From Aspidapion aeneum (taxonomy: Eukaryota > Arthropoda > Insecta > Coleoptera > Brentidae), in the NCBI GenBank assembly GCA_963576565.1, contig OY755042.1:95164185-95228184 (forward strand): DNA of 64,000 nucleotides, given 5' to 3'. The position numbers and the translations under genes were made by a program. A model generated the notes under the pieces. It searched no databases, was not told where the DNA came from, and was given only the letters and a program-made list of their open reading frames with translations. This document shows positions 53,888 to 64,000 of this stretch, in pieces; position 1 is the stretch's first letter; the number at the start of each line of letters is the position of its first letter.

Positions 53888-54924
53888 AAGTTAGTTCCTA
53901 CTAAGTTGCCAAGTACTTTACGGGTAGAAAACAGTTTCAGTTGGAAAAATGTATATTTTAAACGTGAAGTTTAGTACTCGTGAATAAAAAAAACAACAAT
54001 TTTTCGTGGCTAAGCGGGCATAGAAAGATTTTCTTTCTCTTGTTTTTTTTTCATGGGCAGCTCGAAAGCTGTACACCCACGGAGGTCCAAGATCTAATGG
54101 ACACCTAATAAGTGTTGACAGTTAACTGTTTCGCCCTTAAGAGACTCTTCAGAACACTGCATGGTCAATGTGACACTTTTGTAAAGCTACAGAGACGGTA
54201 TATGAATCTCATCTTACGATGTTGGTAAGAGAAATAAATAAACAATGAAGACTTTCACATAAGTGGCGACATCTACAAATACAAAAGAAACTACCAAAGT
54301 AAAAATAAAAGGCATCATCTTTTGTATTTGTAGATGTTTCCACTTATGGTTTAGACATCACATCACAGTACCCTTCACAAAATCCTGAAACGCGTATCGC
54401 GAGTATCATTTTTTGCTACAGGATGGAACCATTGTGCGCTAGCTTTTTTAGTTATTATTTGAACTTCATGTACATATTTTATTATTTACTAGGAACGTGA
54501 ATCTCTGCATAATACTCGTACTAAGGACACAAATTATTATTCCGAGTAGTTTCTACAAAAACATACAAGTGTCTGCATCCCATGCCATCACGCAACTTCA
54601 CTTAATTTCCTTTGCAGATTTGTACACAAGAGAAATTCAAAACAGTGAAACAGAGAATAATTACATTCAGAGAGAAAGACAGAGAGAAAATAAAAGTTGA
54701 TAGCTTGATAAAACCATTTAAAATTTGCTGGAAAAATAAGGGATTATTTTAGACAATAGGAAGGGATAAAAATTTTTTAAAATTTTCAGATAAGAGATTT
54801 TTTTCGACACCAGTGTATAATAGGTAGATGGTAATTCACTATAATTTAAACCCCTGGTTAGCGCCTTTATTATAAATGGTAGAAAAAAGTTTAAATGCAA
54901 AAGTTTTATAGTTTATCAAAAATG
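53888..54924. other. unassigned, with one hairpin
   Basis: 54258-54288 and 54318-54348 form a 31-bp stem (CATAAGTGG..ACATCTACAA) with two mismatches around 29 bp, a small hairpin repeat. Nothing else recognised. Confidence 0.45.
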
Positions 54925-56077
54925 CAGTGGCGGCGGATACAGGAAGGGCAACGGGGCAGTGCCCTCCCAAAACTAGACAACAAACAGTATTTTTAATTGA
55001 TTTATTTAGAAAAAATAAATAAAACAATCTTCCCTTACGACATGATTGTCTAGTTCTCTTTATTATCTGTGGTTAACAATAAGCGATTAATTGGTCGAAC
55101 TTTTTTAGCGTAAATAATTACAAGCCGGCAATGCCGCGCGAGGCAAAGTTTCAATTTTACCCGTTTTTCAGCGGGGTATGGGTTCTCGAACGGGGGCGGG
55201 AGGAATATGTTTTTTAGTTGAAGTCGGCCATCATCATCGTGCGGAAACGTCCGTTGCTCTTCTACGCGTTGCCGGTTCTATCCTTAGTGACGACGTATGA
55301 GTTTGTTTTGATTTGGGTTATGTTAGTAGTAAAAAGCATTGCCGGTCGCGTGTCATTGTTTATGTTATCGTTTGTTTATAAAATTGAGATAAATACCGTC
55401 GATTAAATAATTAACTGTGCAAATTTAAATACGTTGACATATGAACTTCGATTACAAATAAAATCTCTAGGGCCACATAGACCGGACCTAAAAATCCTAA
55501 AAATTAACCAAAATTTCAGTGCAAGTAATAACAGAATATACGATGCTGAAAACTGGTTGTGCGATTGTGAAAAACGAAATGTTTTTTTTTGCTTTATTTG
55601 TCTTATTATGAACAATCCACGAAGTGATCCTGCGTGGGTGGCAAAAGAAATGTATGATACCTATCAAGCACTTTATTGAAAAGTTAGACACAAAGTAAGT
55701 GCTACTTATTTAAATAACCACCTAGAATTTTCTATGCTAGGCAAGACTGATATTAGGTGCCAATCGAATAGTGCCTATATGTGGCAAAAAATAGACATAT
55801 ACTTAGTAGGTTAATAGACTGTTTAAAATTCTGTGGGGTTTTTGAAGTTGCTCTACGGGGCCATGATGAGTCTGAAACTGGTGCTAATCCAAGCACTTTG
55901 CGCATGTAAAAGAAGGGCGAATAGAATTTATCTATAAACAAATAAACTAAAAACTACACCAAGTAGCTGCTTGTTTGTAAAATGCTAAAATAAAAATGTT
56001 TAGGTAAGTTTTTATATCTCCTTTTCCATGCAATATACTGCCCGCCCCCCAATTTACAACGTCACCAGCCGCCACTG
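54925..56077 (+). mobile_element. deleted hAT element, complete ends, copy 2
   Basis: Ends CAGTGGCGGCGGATACAGG and CCAGCCGCCACTG. Target duplication ATCAAATG on the right and ATCAAAAATG (two extra A) on the left, the 8-bp size of hAT. It keeps the start of a transposase (55434-55679) and a conserved non-coding 3' part; everything between has been deleted. Copies: 35254-36172 and 11215-11535. Confidence 0.85.
55434..55679 (+). pseudogene. N-terminal fragment of hAT transposase, zf-TTF finger retained
   Basis: YELRLQIKSLGPHRPDLKIL, then IYDAENWLCDCEKRNVFFCF and ICLI, with the TTF-type pattern W-L-C-x-C...FC..C intact; compare W.L.GC..R.ALFCFPCL in full-length relatives. It then reads NNPRSDPAWVAKEMYDT, where full-length proteins go into the hAT core. 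The frame ends there, and no RNase H-like or dimerisation region is in the element. Possibly initiated upstream (an ATG-free stretch from 55370). Its better state than the 35.6-kb copy suggests a younger insertion. Confidence 0.75.
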
Positions 56078-56313
56078 ATCAAATGGCATTATATATGTCA
56101 AAATTTGACGTCAACCTATACTAAATGTAAGACCCTCTATATTATTTTTAGATTCGCATCTTCCTTCTGATTTTAAAAATGTATAATATATTATACATAC
56201 CGCCTGTCCCAAAGTTATTCTTAAAAGCTTCTCCTAATGAAGTGCGATTAAGGAATCCGAAATATAGGTGTATCCAGCAAAGATAGCCTGATCTTCTCTT
56301 TTTTTTCTTGATC
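56078..56313. other. unassigned sequence
   Basis: Nothing recognised. Confidence 0.3.
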
Positions 56314-57655
56314 CGCCTTTTTTTAATCCTAAAAGACGCTTGTTTTCCTTAAGGAGTGGTCTTCATATAATTGGTATGTCCGTGCTTGGTTGACTGAAAA
56401 CTTCCTTATTCTGCGTTATAATCGCAGCTTCAATAAACTTTCGTTTTCGCCAATGTGACTCCTTATGCAAAACTTTAGCTTCAGACCATTGAATCCTGTG
56501 ATTATTTGCCCATGCATGAACCGCTAAACCGAATTTTTCAATATCCCCTAATTGGGTACTTTTTAGATGTTCATTTACTCAAACCTGAAGAGGGCGTTTC
56601 GTTTCACCTACATATGATTTACCAAACTCACACGGGATTTGATAAATACATTCCTTATTATTTGAGGGATTTTCTGGTTTTGTTTTAGCTACAAAACTCC
56701 TTATCGTATTTCCCGATGAAAATACCTTTTTTAAATTATAGTGATTGGCTATTCATCTTATATTTTCTCAAATACCTTGAACATATGGAATGTTAATAAC
56801 ATCCAACGGATTACTATTATTTTGAGAATTTGCTACATTTAAGATCCATGAATTTATTAATTTCTCGGAATAACCATTCTGTTGTAAGTATTTTTTAATG
56901 TTGCAGATTTCGGTGGTTTATTCCTCATTATTTCTACAAATATTTACGGCTCTTAAATATAAACTTCTTATAACTCCTTGTTTTGTAGCAACGGAATGAT
57001 TAGACTTAAAATTTAGGTACTGCCCCGTGTATGTGGGTTTCCCATATACAGTGGTTTGAATGTTTCTGTCTAATCATTAGACAATAACATCCAAAAAAGG
57101 TACGGCCGAATCTTTTTCAATTTCCATGGTGCATTTGATTGTTGGTCGAAAACCGTTCAGATGGTGTAGAAAATTTTGTAATTCGTCATCATTTTCCGGC
57201 CATATAATAAATGTGTCATCCATGTATCGTTCGCCATAGTTCTGATTTGACTTTTGCTGTGTTGTCCATAATTTTGCGCGTAAAAGTTATCTTTCACTTG
57301 AAAGTAAGAGTTACAGAGACAGAGCTTCAACAGATCCATCACCCCCTTTACCGATAACGTTGTTCTCCGGTGAAGTGAATCATCAGTTTGTAATTTGTTT
57401 TTGATGATACTTAGTGACTCATTTATTGGCACGTTGGAGTACAGACATTCTACATCAAAACTTACAAATCTATCGCCGGGATCTAGTTCGATCCTTTTAA
57501 AAACCTCGACAAAATTTTCCGAGTTTTTGACAAAACTATCGGACTGTAATGGTTGAACTATGTCCAATACAAATCTCTACAAAGTGCTGGTCGGCGAGTC
57601 CCTGGAGCTGGTAATTAGTCGCAGTGGTATATTCTTCTGATGGATCTTTGGTAGT
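56314..57655 (-). mobile_element. Penelope-like element copy D (RT palm to GIY-YIG)
   Basis: Minus strand, in order: PLRLI.SSRDSPTSTL (57650-57570); the frame 57567-57157 with DIVQPLQSDSFVKNSENFVE, DRFVSFDVECLYSNVPINES (RT motif A), TTLSVKGVMDLLKLCLCNS and YFQVKDNFYAQ. An internal deletion removes motif B. Then, frameshifted, YMDDTFII (motif C, 57235-57190), thumb (KCTMEIEKDSAVPFLDV, IQTTVYGKPTYTGQYLNF). Then the GIY-YIG region (about 56700-56530) with stops, ending in the 3' region at 56314. The 3' hairpin is missing. Confidence 0.85.
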
Positions 57656-57715
57656 TGTGGTTTAAAACTAATAAAATAAAGACAATGGAAGTCCGATTTT
57701 TTTTTTACTTTTAAG
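57656..57715 (+). mobile_element. short Penelope tail on the opposite strand
   Basis: GTTTAAAACTAATAAAATAAAGACAA followed by TGGAAGTCCG is the 3' tail of the family (compare 34812-34840), abutting the 5' side of copy D in inverted orientation. This resembles the rearranged ends PLEs are known for. Confidence 0.6.
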
Positions 57716-57758
57716 GCCCTAACAGGGGGTACAAAATAAAGTAAGTCACTCTGTACAT

Positions 57759-57965
57759 CAGTGGCGTATATACGGGGCCCGGGCCCCCCTTGAAGCTAAG
57801 ATTTTTTTGGATATTTTCCACATATTTCATGAATAAAAACATAAAATAGCATAAAATACAGCCTCATGAGGTCTCGCCCCCCCCCCGGAACCGAACCGAA
57901 CAACCCCCCCCCCCGCCAAAACTGTCTCGGGCCCACCCCGAAACTTTTTTCTATATACGCCACTG
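57759..57965. mobile_element. hAT-type MITE with exact 8-bp target duplication
   Basis: Ends CAGTGGCGTATATACG and CTATATACGCCACTG. CTGTACAT is present unchanged on both sides (57751-57758, 57966-57973). It is an inverted relative of 12533-12695. Between its two C runs sits GGAACCGAACCGAAC, a piece of CCGAA pentamer not present in the other copy. Recent. Confidence 0.9.
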
Positions 57966-57973
57966 CTGTACAT

Positions 57974-58731
57974 ACACTGTGTCCTAGATACCTCTTTTGT
58001 TAATTCACTAAATTATTGAAATGCGTCTTTTTAATTATAGATAAATTAATTCAAAACCTATATTGAGAATTCAAATAATTTGGGTTTAATTTCCTTAATT
58101 TACACATAAAATTAAAAGAAACATATTATAACATTTTATGTTGTACTGGATAATACTGTAGAAAATGTTTGGAGTTTGTTGATTTTATAAATTTATAGAG
58201 AATAGCAAAAAATATTGAGTTTTTCTAAGAGTATAAATGCAAATTATGAAGGTGGCGGGAGGGGAAGAGGGTACCTTAACCCAACATGAACTTTATAAGT
58301 ACAAATATTCATTTGTTCTATGAAATCCAGAAATATAGGAAAAAAACACCAGGTTGTACAAACTTTTCTCTTATGGCGCTAAAATTTTATCATTTTGTAT
58401 TATTGTTATTAAAATTACTATAGATCCTGATAACTGCGGATATTGGCATCGTCATTAGATAATAATATTTACTTCAAAATGCTGACAAATTTCAACTGCA
58501 ATAGCAAACCGAACATGTATCCACCAATTTGTGAAGTTTGTTCGTAATTAAAACTTGTGAATAAATTAAACCAAAGTAAATAAAATTAATCGACGAGTTG
58601 TATCTGGTTACTTTGTTGCATAACCTAATTGAGCGAAATAAACCTTCCGGACAAATCAGAGCCAGTATCGGATAAAGCTATCGCGAGGCCTTCCTTCATT
58701 TTTTTGGAAAAAAGCTTAATTTTGGTTGTCA
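57974..58731. other. unassigned sequence
   Basis: Nothing recognised. Confidence 0.3.
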
Positions 58732-59095
58732 CAAATACAAACTTCTTATAACTCCATGTTTTGTAGCAACAGAATGATTAGAATTTAAATTTAGGTACTG
58801 TCCCGTGTGTGTAGGTTTCCTATCTACAGTGGTTTGGATGTTGCTGTCTAATCGTTGGACAAGAACATCCAAAAAAGGTAAAGCCGAATCTTTTTCAATT
58901 TCCATGGTGCATTTGATTGTTAATCGAATACCGTTCAGATGGCGTAGAAAATTCTGTAGTTCGTCATCATTTTCTGGGCATATAATAAATGTGTCATCCA
59001 TGTATCGTAGCCATAGTTTTGATTTGACTCTTGCTGTGTTGCCTGAAGGTTCGTGATTGCCCTTTGTTCTTGACTAGTGATGTTTACCTTTTGTT
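58732..59095 (-). mobile_element. Penelope-like element copy E (RT motif C and thumb)
   Basis: Minus strand: SQEQRAITNLQATQQ (near 59080-59040) joined by deletion to SNQNYGY; then MDDTFIICPENDDELQNFLR (59001 down, catalytic MDD intact), KCTMEIEKDSALPFLDVLVQ, RLDSNIQTTVDRKPTHTGQY, NSNHSVATKHGVIRSLYL, ending near 58732. Confidence 0.85.
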
Positions 59096-59563
59096 GTTTC
59101 TTTCTGGTCAAGGTTGTTCTTAATTTATGGCGACACTCACTAGTCAGGAACAACGGGCAATCAAGAACCTTCAGGCTGACAAATCAAACAAGATTCTACC
59201 TGCCGACAAAGGAAACGCGATGGGATCATGGATGCCGAGACTTACGATAAAAAGATCGAGGAAGTTCTGAAGAAAGGAGACTACAAGCAACTACCCAAAG
59301 ATCCAACCACCACCATAGAACGACGCATCTACAGGACTTTGAAGAAGTATGCTGAAAATATCCCGGACGCTGTTATATCCCGCCTGACTCCACACCACAC
59401 TAAGGCCACGCATTTTTATGGACTAACAAAAATCCACCGACCAGCACTTTGTCAAGGTGTTTGTTGGACATAATTCAACCACTACAGGGTAAGTCCAAAT
59501 CTTTTGTCAAAAACTCGGAAGATTTCGTAGAGGTTTTAAAAGGGATCGAATTAGGTCCCGACG

Positions 59564-61337
59564 CACATAAGGACAAATGGCTACATTGGCGCGACAATAA
59601 TACTAAAATCAATTTGGTTCAATCTAATCACACATATATTAAAAATGTTGCCAATACATGCGACCACAAGGCAACATAAGAATTTTAATTTTTAAGGCCA
59701 CCCAATTGTATTAGTATTAGCGCAAAGTTGGCTTTGCCTACGCGCTGTTTGTGAAATGATGTGTTTCTAAAAATGTGACAGAAAAACTTTCATTTGTTAT
59801 TTGCTGTAAGTCAAATTGGGAGGGTGTCAACATGGATAGTGATGCGGCAGGTAATTACTTAATTTTGCAATTATTGTTAACAAACCAGTTATTTTTAGAC
59901 CTGGTATATACAGGGTTTTATAAAATAGTATTTTTGATCAAAAAATTTAAAAAATTTTTAAGTTTGCTAGAGTTATAAAAAAAGTTCCGCCGAGTACACC
60001 GATATTTCTTTACTGGCTGAAAACCATATCTTATTGCCAATTTAAAAAAGTGTAATTTACGTCCCCTCTTTCCCCCTCTTTGTTTTAATGGCTTTATTTT
60101 AGTTGAATCCGTATATTTGTTTTTCTGCCAATTTTTGTTTCAAATTTTGCGACAGCTATTTCAGATACTTTCCGATGAGCTAGAGACTTGAAATTTGGTA
60201 TAGGGTTTCGTTGACAATATAACTTTAATTTTTTTCAATAAAAAATAAAAATGGTGGATTTTAAATGGCGGACTTATTTATTTGACAACCAATTTGCCTT
60301 AAATTTAAAAACTTGCACTGCTTAAGGTAACTTAATACAATTTTTGATTTAAACTTAAAAAAAGTATAATGACCGAGCCAAAATGGCGGCCTTTCCAATT
60401 TACGAGTCAATATGTATCAAAGTCAGACCTTTAGGGGACTTTCGCTGATTATGACTTTTGACTCAAATTAAAAAAAATATATATCATTCTTCTTTAATTT
60501 TTTAACTCAAACTTCTTAATTTAAAATCAAAATGGCGGATCCAAGTTTTTAATCTGGTCTTTTTTGCATTGAGCACATTATTTTTAGGTAGTTTGGAAAC
60601 GATCCCGTTAAAAAAAAAAGCAGTTTAAGAGAAGGGAGCTATTTATAGTGTTGAAAAATAAACAATTTTTTAAGCTATCGTCATCAGAGTGCAATGAACA
60701 GTTAGTACAGTATATAGTGGATAAATTTGGGGTTGGTGAACTTTCTGAAAACTACGTAAAACAAATACAACTTTTAATAAAAGTCTTTCTCACAAAGCTA
60801 TTGGCGAAATGGCGTGATTGTAAATTGTACATTTATTAACACACGTATGAAATGGCTTGATGATTAGATAAAACGTCCAAATATGAGGCAGCCACTACAG
60901 CATATAGCTTCAGCACCACGAGGCAGGCCAAAAAAATCATTTGAAGAGAGTTGTAAACGCGGTAAACAAAGACATGTGCAATCGATTGTATCAAATCTCA
61001 GTCCAGAGCAGCTATGCTTAGCAGCAGAAACAACAAGCTTGGAAAAGTCAGGTAAAAAAACTGCCGCCCAAGTTATGAAGTTAGCACTTAAAACATCGCC
61101 CAGACGGCTTAAAAAAATGAAAATGGTAAACAATGCAGCCTCTAGTTCTACAACTGTAAGACCGTACAGTTCCGAGGAAACTTTAGTATGCAATTGTTTT
61201 TTTTTTAACTAAAATACTTAATTTCAAATAACATTTATTATGCATGTTTTTGCAAAATAAGCATTGAATATATGCCTCATAAGCATTTCTGAGCATATTG
61301 TCACATAAAATCAAAATGGTTATTCTGTCCTTGTGTG
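59564..61337. mobile_element. 1.77-kb TIR element carrying an ORF, inserted in PLE copy F
   Basis: Removing it restores the Penelope reading from GPD into DRFVSFDVES. Ends CACATAAGGACA and TGTCCTTGTGTG. CGACG lies on both sides (59559-59563, 61338-61342); because of shared bases the true duplication may be 3-5 bp. Ends starting CAC with a short duplication recall CMC/CACTA elements, but no transposase is seen, so this is only a suggestion. Inside: MDSDAAG followed by a splice-donor-like GTAATT (59832-59857), diverged repeats with AAAATGGCGG (60240-60560), and a two-part ORF (60648-61212). Confidence 0.75.
60648..61212 (+). pseudogene. transposon-borne ORF with GRPKKSFEE motif, two frames
   Basis: The first frame (60648-60839) contains ECNEQLVQYIVDKFGVG, VKQIQLLIKVFLTKLLAKWR; the second (60883-61212) HIASAPRGRPKKSFEESCKR and SIVSNLSPEQLCLAAETTSL, EKSGKKTAAQVMKLALKTS. 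A frameshift and stops lie between them. A succession KW.(E/D)..R then GRP.K.FEE.S.R.K.R, followed by S..EL..A....L...GK..A..V, is one I have seen in multicopy uncharacterised insect proteins. Basic and helical, plausibly nucleic-acid binding; no catalytic motif. Its place inside TIRs suggests that family is carried by this transposon type. Confidence 0.55.
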
Positions 61338-61393
61338 CGACGATAGATTTGTAAGTTTTGATGTAGAAAGTCTGTACACCAACGTGCCAATAA

Positions 61394-61982
61394 ATGAGTC
61401 ACTGTATCATCAAAAGCAAATTACAATCTGATGATGCACTTCACGAGAGAACAACGCTATCGGTGGAGGGGGTGATGGATCTGTTGGAGCTCTGTCTCCG
61501 TAACTCTTACTTTCAAGTGAAAGATAATTTTACGCACAAAATGATGGACTTCCAATGTGTTCGTCTCTTTCACCAGTGGTAGCAAATATCTACATGGAGT
61601 GGTTCGAGGACTATGCGATCAACACAGCAAGAGTCAAACCAGAACTATGGCTACCATACATGGATAACACATTTATTATATGGCCGGAAAATGATGACGA
61701 ACTACAAAATTTTCTACACCATCTGAACGGTGTTCGACCAACAATCAAATGCACCATGGATATTGAAAATGATTCGGCCTTACTTTTTTGGATGTTCTTG
61801 TTAAACGATTAGACAGAAACATCCAAACCACTCTATATAGGAAACCTACACACACGGGACAGTACCTAAATTTTAAGTCTAATCATTCTGTTGCTACAAA
61901 ACAAGGAGTTATAAGAAGTTTGTATTTAAAAGCCGTAAATATTTGTAGTAATAATGAAGAATTAACAACATTGAATTATTAA
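61394..61982 (+). pseudogene. Penelope RT palm and thumb (copy F), three overlapping frames
   Basis: Frames at 61394-61582, 61555-61812 and 61788-61982 are pieces of one protein joined by frameshifts: KSKLQSDDALHERTTLSVEG, DLLELCLRNSYFQVKDNF; SSLSPVVANIYMEWFE (motif B) and YMDNTF (motif C; Penelope RTs have YMDDTF); then VLVKRLDRNIQTTLYRKPTH and SNHSVATKQGVIRSLYLKAV. Loss of the second catalytic aspartate and the frameshifts make it non-functional. Confidence 0.85.
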
Positions 61983-62064
61983 ACTCAACGATCTCTAAAA
62001 TAAAAACAAACCAAATGTAGCAAATTCTAAAAAGTAGTAATTCGTTGGGTGCTATTAACCTTCC

Positions 62065-62400
62065 ACACGGTAAAAAAATTTGTCTTAGATCAAAGCAAAT
62101 TGCTTTGAAGTTAAATAATTTGTGCTTTCCTATTCACCAAGAGAATATTTTCTTGATATAGCACAAAAAATGTCTTGCCTCTTTATTTTAATGTGAAAGA
62201 GAAATTGTTTTAATATAAATTGGAACTGAATTATTCTAAGGCACCATTTTCTCTGGAAGCAAAATATTACTTATATGAAGACAATTTGCTTTGTTGCAAA
62301 ATGTAGTATACTGAAACAAAACAATCAAAGAAGAAAAATAAAGTCTCATTTCAAGATTAAACGCTGCGTTGAACTAAAAAGAAATATTTTAATTCAAAAG
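62065..62400. mobile_element. MITE (CACGGTAAAAA family) nested in PLE copy F
   Basis: Starts CACACGGTAAAAAAATTTG and is the reverse complement of 43985-44341 up to AATATTTTAATTCAAAA. About 45 bp of the far end are missing, and PLE sequence TTTTGTAACTAAAAC resumes at once. Confidence 0.75.
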
Positions 62401-62860
62401 GGGTTTTGTAACTAAAACAAAACCAGAAAATCCCTCAATTAATAAGGAATGTATTTACCAAATCCCGTGTGACTGTGGTAAATCATATGTAAATGAAACG
62501 AAACGCCCTCTTCAGGTTAGAGTAAATGAACATCTAAAAATCCGTCTTAGCGGATCATGCATGGTCAAATTATCACAGCATTCAGTAGGCGGAAGCTAAA
62601 GTTTTACATAAGGAGTCGCATTGGCGAAAACTAAAGTTTATTGAAGCTGCGTTTATAATGCAGAATAAAGAAGTTTTCAGTCAACCAAGCACGGGCATAC
62701 CAAACATATGGAAACCACTCCTTAATAAAAACATGCGTCTTAGGATTAAAAAGGGGGGCGGTCCGTCACACCTGACTGCACACCTGACAATTAGTATAAG
62801 TAGTAGCCTAGAGAATAGATTGTTTAGTTTACACTTGAAAACTTGAAAATTTTATTTCTT

Positions 62861-64000
62861 CTCAATCATTGTCTGCGAATTTCAAACTAAAAAAGTTATT
62901 TATTAAAAGCTAATCTAAGCCCTTTAAATTTTATTATGAAGAATACGAAATATTTTAGGTCTAAAACTACTAAAAGCCGGCAATTAATTAGTAGCTGGCA
63001 ACAAAAAAACTTTTGAAACATGAAAATGTTCCGGTGGTAAGGTGTCACTAGCCGTTTGTCAAGTTTTGAAATTCAAATATTGCCTTTAAAGTGATGGAGG
63101 TAATAACTTAAAGTTACCTTTTAAAAAAGCTTGAAGTTTCTAGATTTCTAAACATATAGGATTTGTTACATTTTGTTCATAGCAAATTAAATAAAAAATA
63201 AAATAACTTGTAACCAGAAATCTTGCCCAGGCGGTAGCAGTAAAATTTTCCGCAAAGAAAATTCGTTCCACGTGGCAACTTAGAGTTTTATTATGAACAA
63301 AAGTAGTGGGTTATAGAGGATCGCGACGAAGAACGTCAAAGGGTTTTTGAATTATTGATAATAAATCGTCTTGTGTTTGAAAAACATAAAATTATAGTAA
63401 TATTATATTATATTAATAGTATAACGTGGATTCTCTAACGTACAATTTGCTTAACCGTAATAAAATGAACACTTTCCCAAACAAAACCGTTAAAATCTTG
63501 AAAAAAACTAAAAAAAAGTAATAGGTTGCTGGAAATGCTAACTGTAAAGATTGTCTTGTTCGATAACTAAATTGTCCTCCGGACATTAATTTTTTTCTTT
63601 AGAAATAGTTGGATTATAATCTGCCTTGATATTTATGACCATTATCTATTTTTTCGTAATTGTGTTGAGTGCCATTAACTGTGGGCTTTTTAATTATTTT
63701 CCCTTTTGTAACGTTAATGCCTATTCTGCATTATTTTAAACCAATTTTTTTTTAATTTAAGTTGTTCTTTAGATAAAACTTAAGTAAAGGAATAAATTAT
63801 TTTTCAGATAATGTGTATTTTAATCATCTTTGAGGAAAAAAATGCAGATGAAGAAATATTTTGATAGTTATTAAAACAAAATTACATTACACGCTGTGTA
63901 TCTTCTTACTCAGTTTTTCACTAGCTATCCTATTTCGGACATTTGACAGATTATGGGTAAGTTATATGGCAATAACTATCGCGTTACAGGAGGCACAAAA
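62861..64000. other. unassigned AT-rich sequence
   Basis: No frame, paired repeat or motif that I recognise up to the end of the window. Confidence 0.35.

Larger units (their letters stand above)
59100..62860 (+). mobile_element. Penelope-like element copy F, the longest, split by two insertions
   Basis: Begins LTSQEQRAIKNLQADKSN and ILPADKGNA (RT N-terminus; the GNA is followed by a frameshift). Then AETYDKKIEEVLKKGDYKQL, TTTIERRIYRTLKKYAENIP, ATHFYGLTKIHRP; a deletion of about 15 codons; then PTSTL.RCLLDIIQPLQG. A TIR element interrupts at 59564-61337. The RT continues DDRFVSFDVESLYTNVPI (motif A), SSLSPVVANIYMEWFE (motif B), YMDNTFIIWPEND (motif C, second D changed to N), thumb, KTLNY. 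A MITE lies at 62065-62400, then the GIY-YIG region (IPCDCGKSYV, with N for G in the next position) and the 3' region to 62860, without the conserved hairpin. It lies head-to-head with copy E. Confidence 0.85.

Overview
The window looks like a piece of a large, AT-rich insect nuclear genome. It contains long arrays of the insect telomeric pentamer (CCTAA/TTAGG), an abundance of degenerate LINE and Penelope-like (PLE) retroelements typical of arthropods, tRNA-derived repeats, and dozens of short non-autonomous DNA transposons with recognisable target-site duplications (TSDs). The insect order cannot be fixed from the sequence. There is no operon structure, no rRNA gene and no intact host gene. 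The only host-gene candidate is one small coding exon near 1.5 kb with consensus splice signals, so most of the window may be intron or intergenic DNA colonised by transposons.

Layout. 0.5-5.5 kb: two LINE fragments, a MITE and a 1.1-kb fold-back. 5.7-11.06 kb: a tandemly duplicated composite repeat, the first copy expanded by about 300-bp satellite-like units and an inverted terminal segment. 11.2-13.8 kb: a hAT tail and a LINE carrying a nested hAT MITE. 13.8-20.1 kb: mostly unassigned sequence with local repeats. 20.1-22.2 kb: two LINE fragments. 22.5-24.2 kb: a terminal-inverted-repeat (TIR) element with 9-bp TSDs, an unknown ORF and a perfect 26-bp hairpin. 25.2-25.6 kb: the broken C-terminus of a transposon protein. 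26.5-28.5 kb: a TIR element (family A) split by a LINE. 28.7-30.3 kb: a 1.56-kb palindromic element whose core is telomere-type pentamers. 31.7-34.9 kb: two head-to-head PLEs, one split by a Jockey-like LINE and two MITEs. 35.2-36.2 and 54.9-56.1 kb: deleted hAT elements that keep only the zinc-finger end of a transposase. 36.6-39.5 kb: a three-level transposon nest. 40.1-40.9 kb: microsatellites. 41.3-42.2 kb: palindromes and a Harbinger transposase remnant. 43.6-51.2 kb: MITEs, a PLE, two LINE fragments and a young 1.54-kb TIR element. 52.3-52.8 kb: an inverted pair of tRNA-like sequences. 56.3-62.9 kb: further PLEs, again in head-to-head arrangement, one split by a 1.77-kb TIR element that carries its own ORF.

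The genes do not form a pathway; the window is a record of successive transposition. Insertion order can be read from nesting and TSDs: PLEs and LINEs are usually the hosts, and hAT-, mariner-, PIF-, piggyBac-like and unclassified TIR elements the later arrivals. Most useful leads: the telomere-repeat palindrome, the ORF-bearing 1.77-kb element, the interleaved inverted repeat at 38 kb, the paired tRNA-like modules, and the conserved PLE 3' hairpin ending in GAAACGTC. Assignments rest on reading motifs by eye; no database search or folding program was run.
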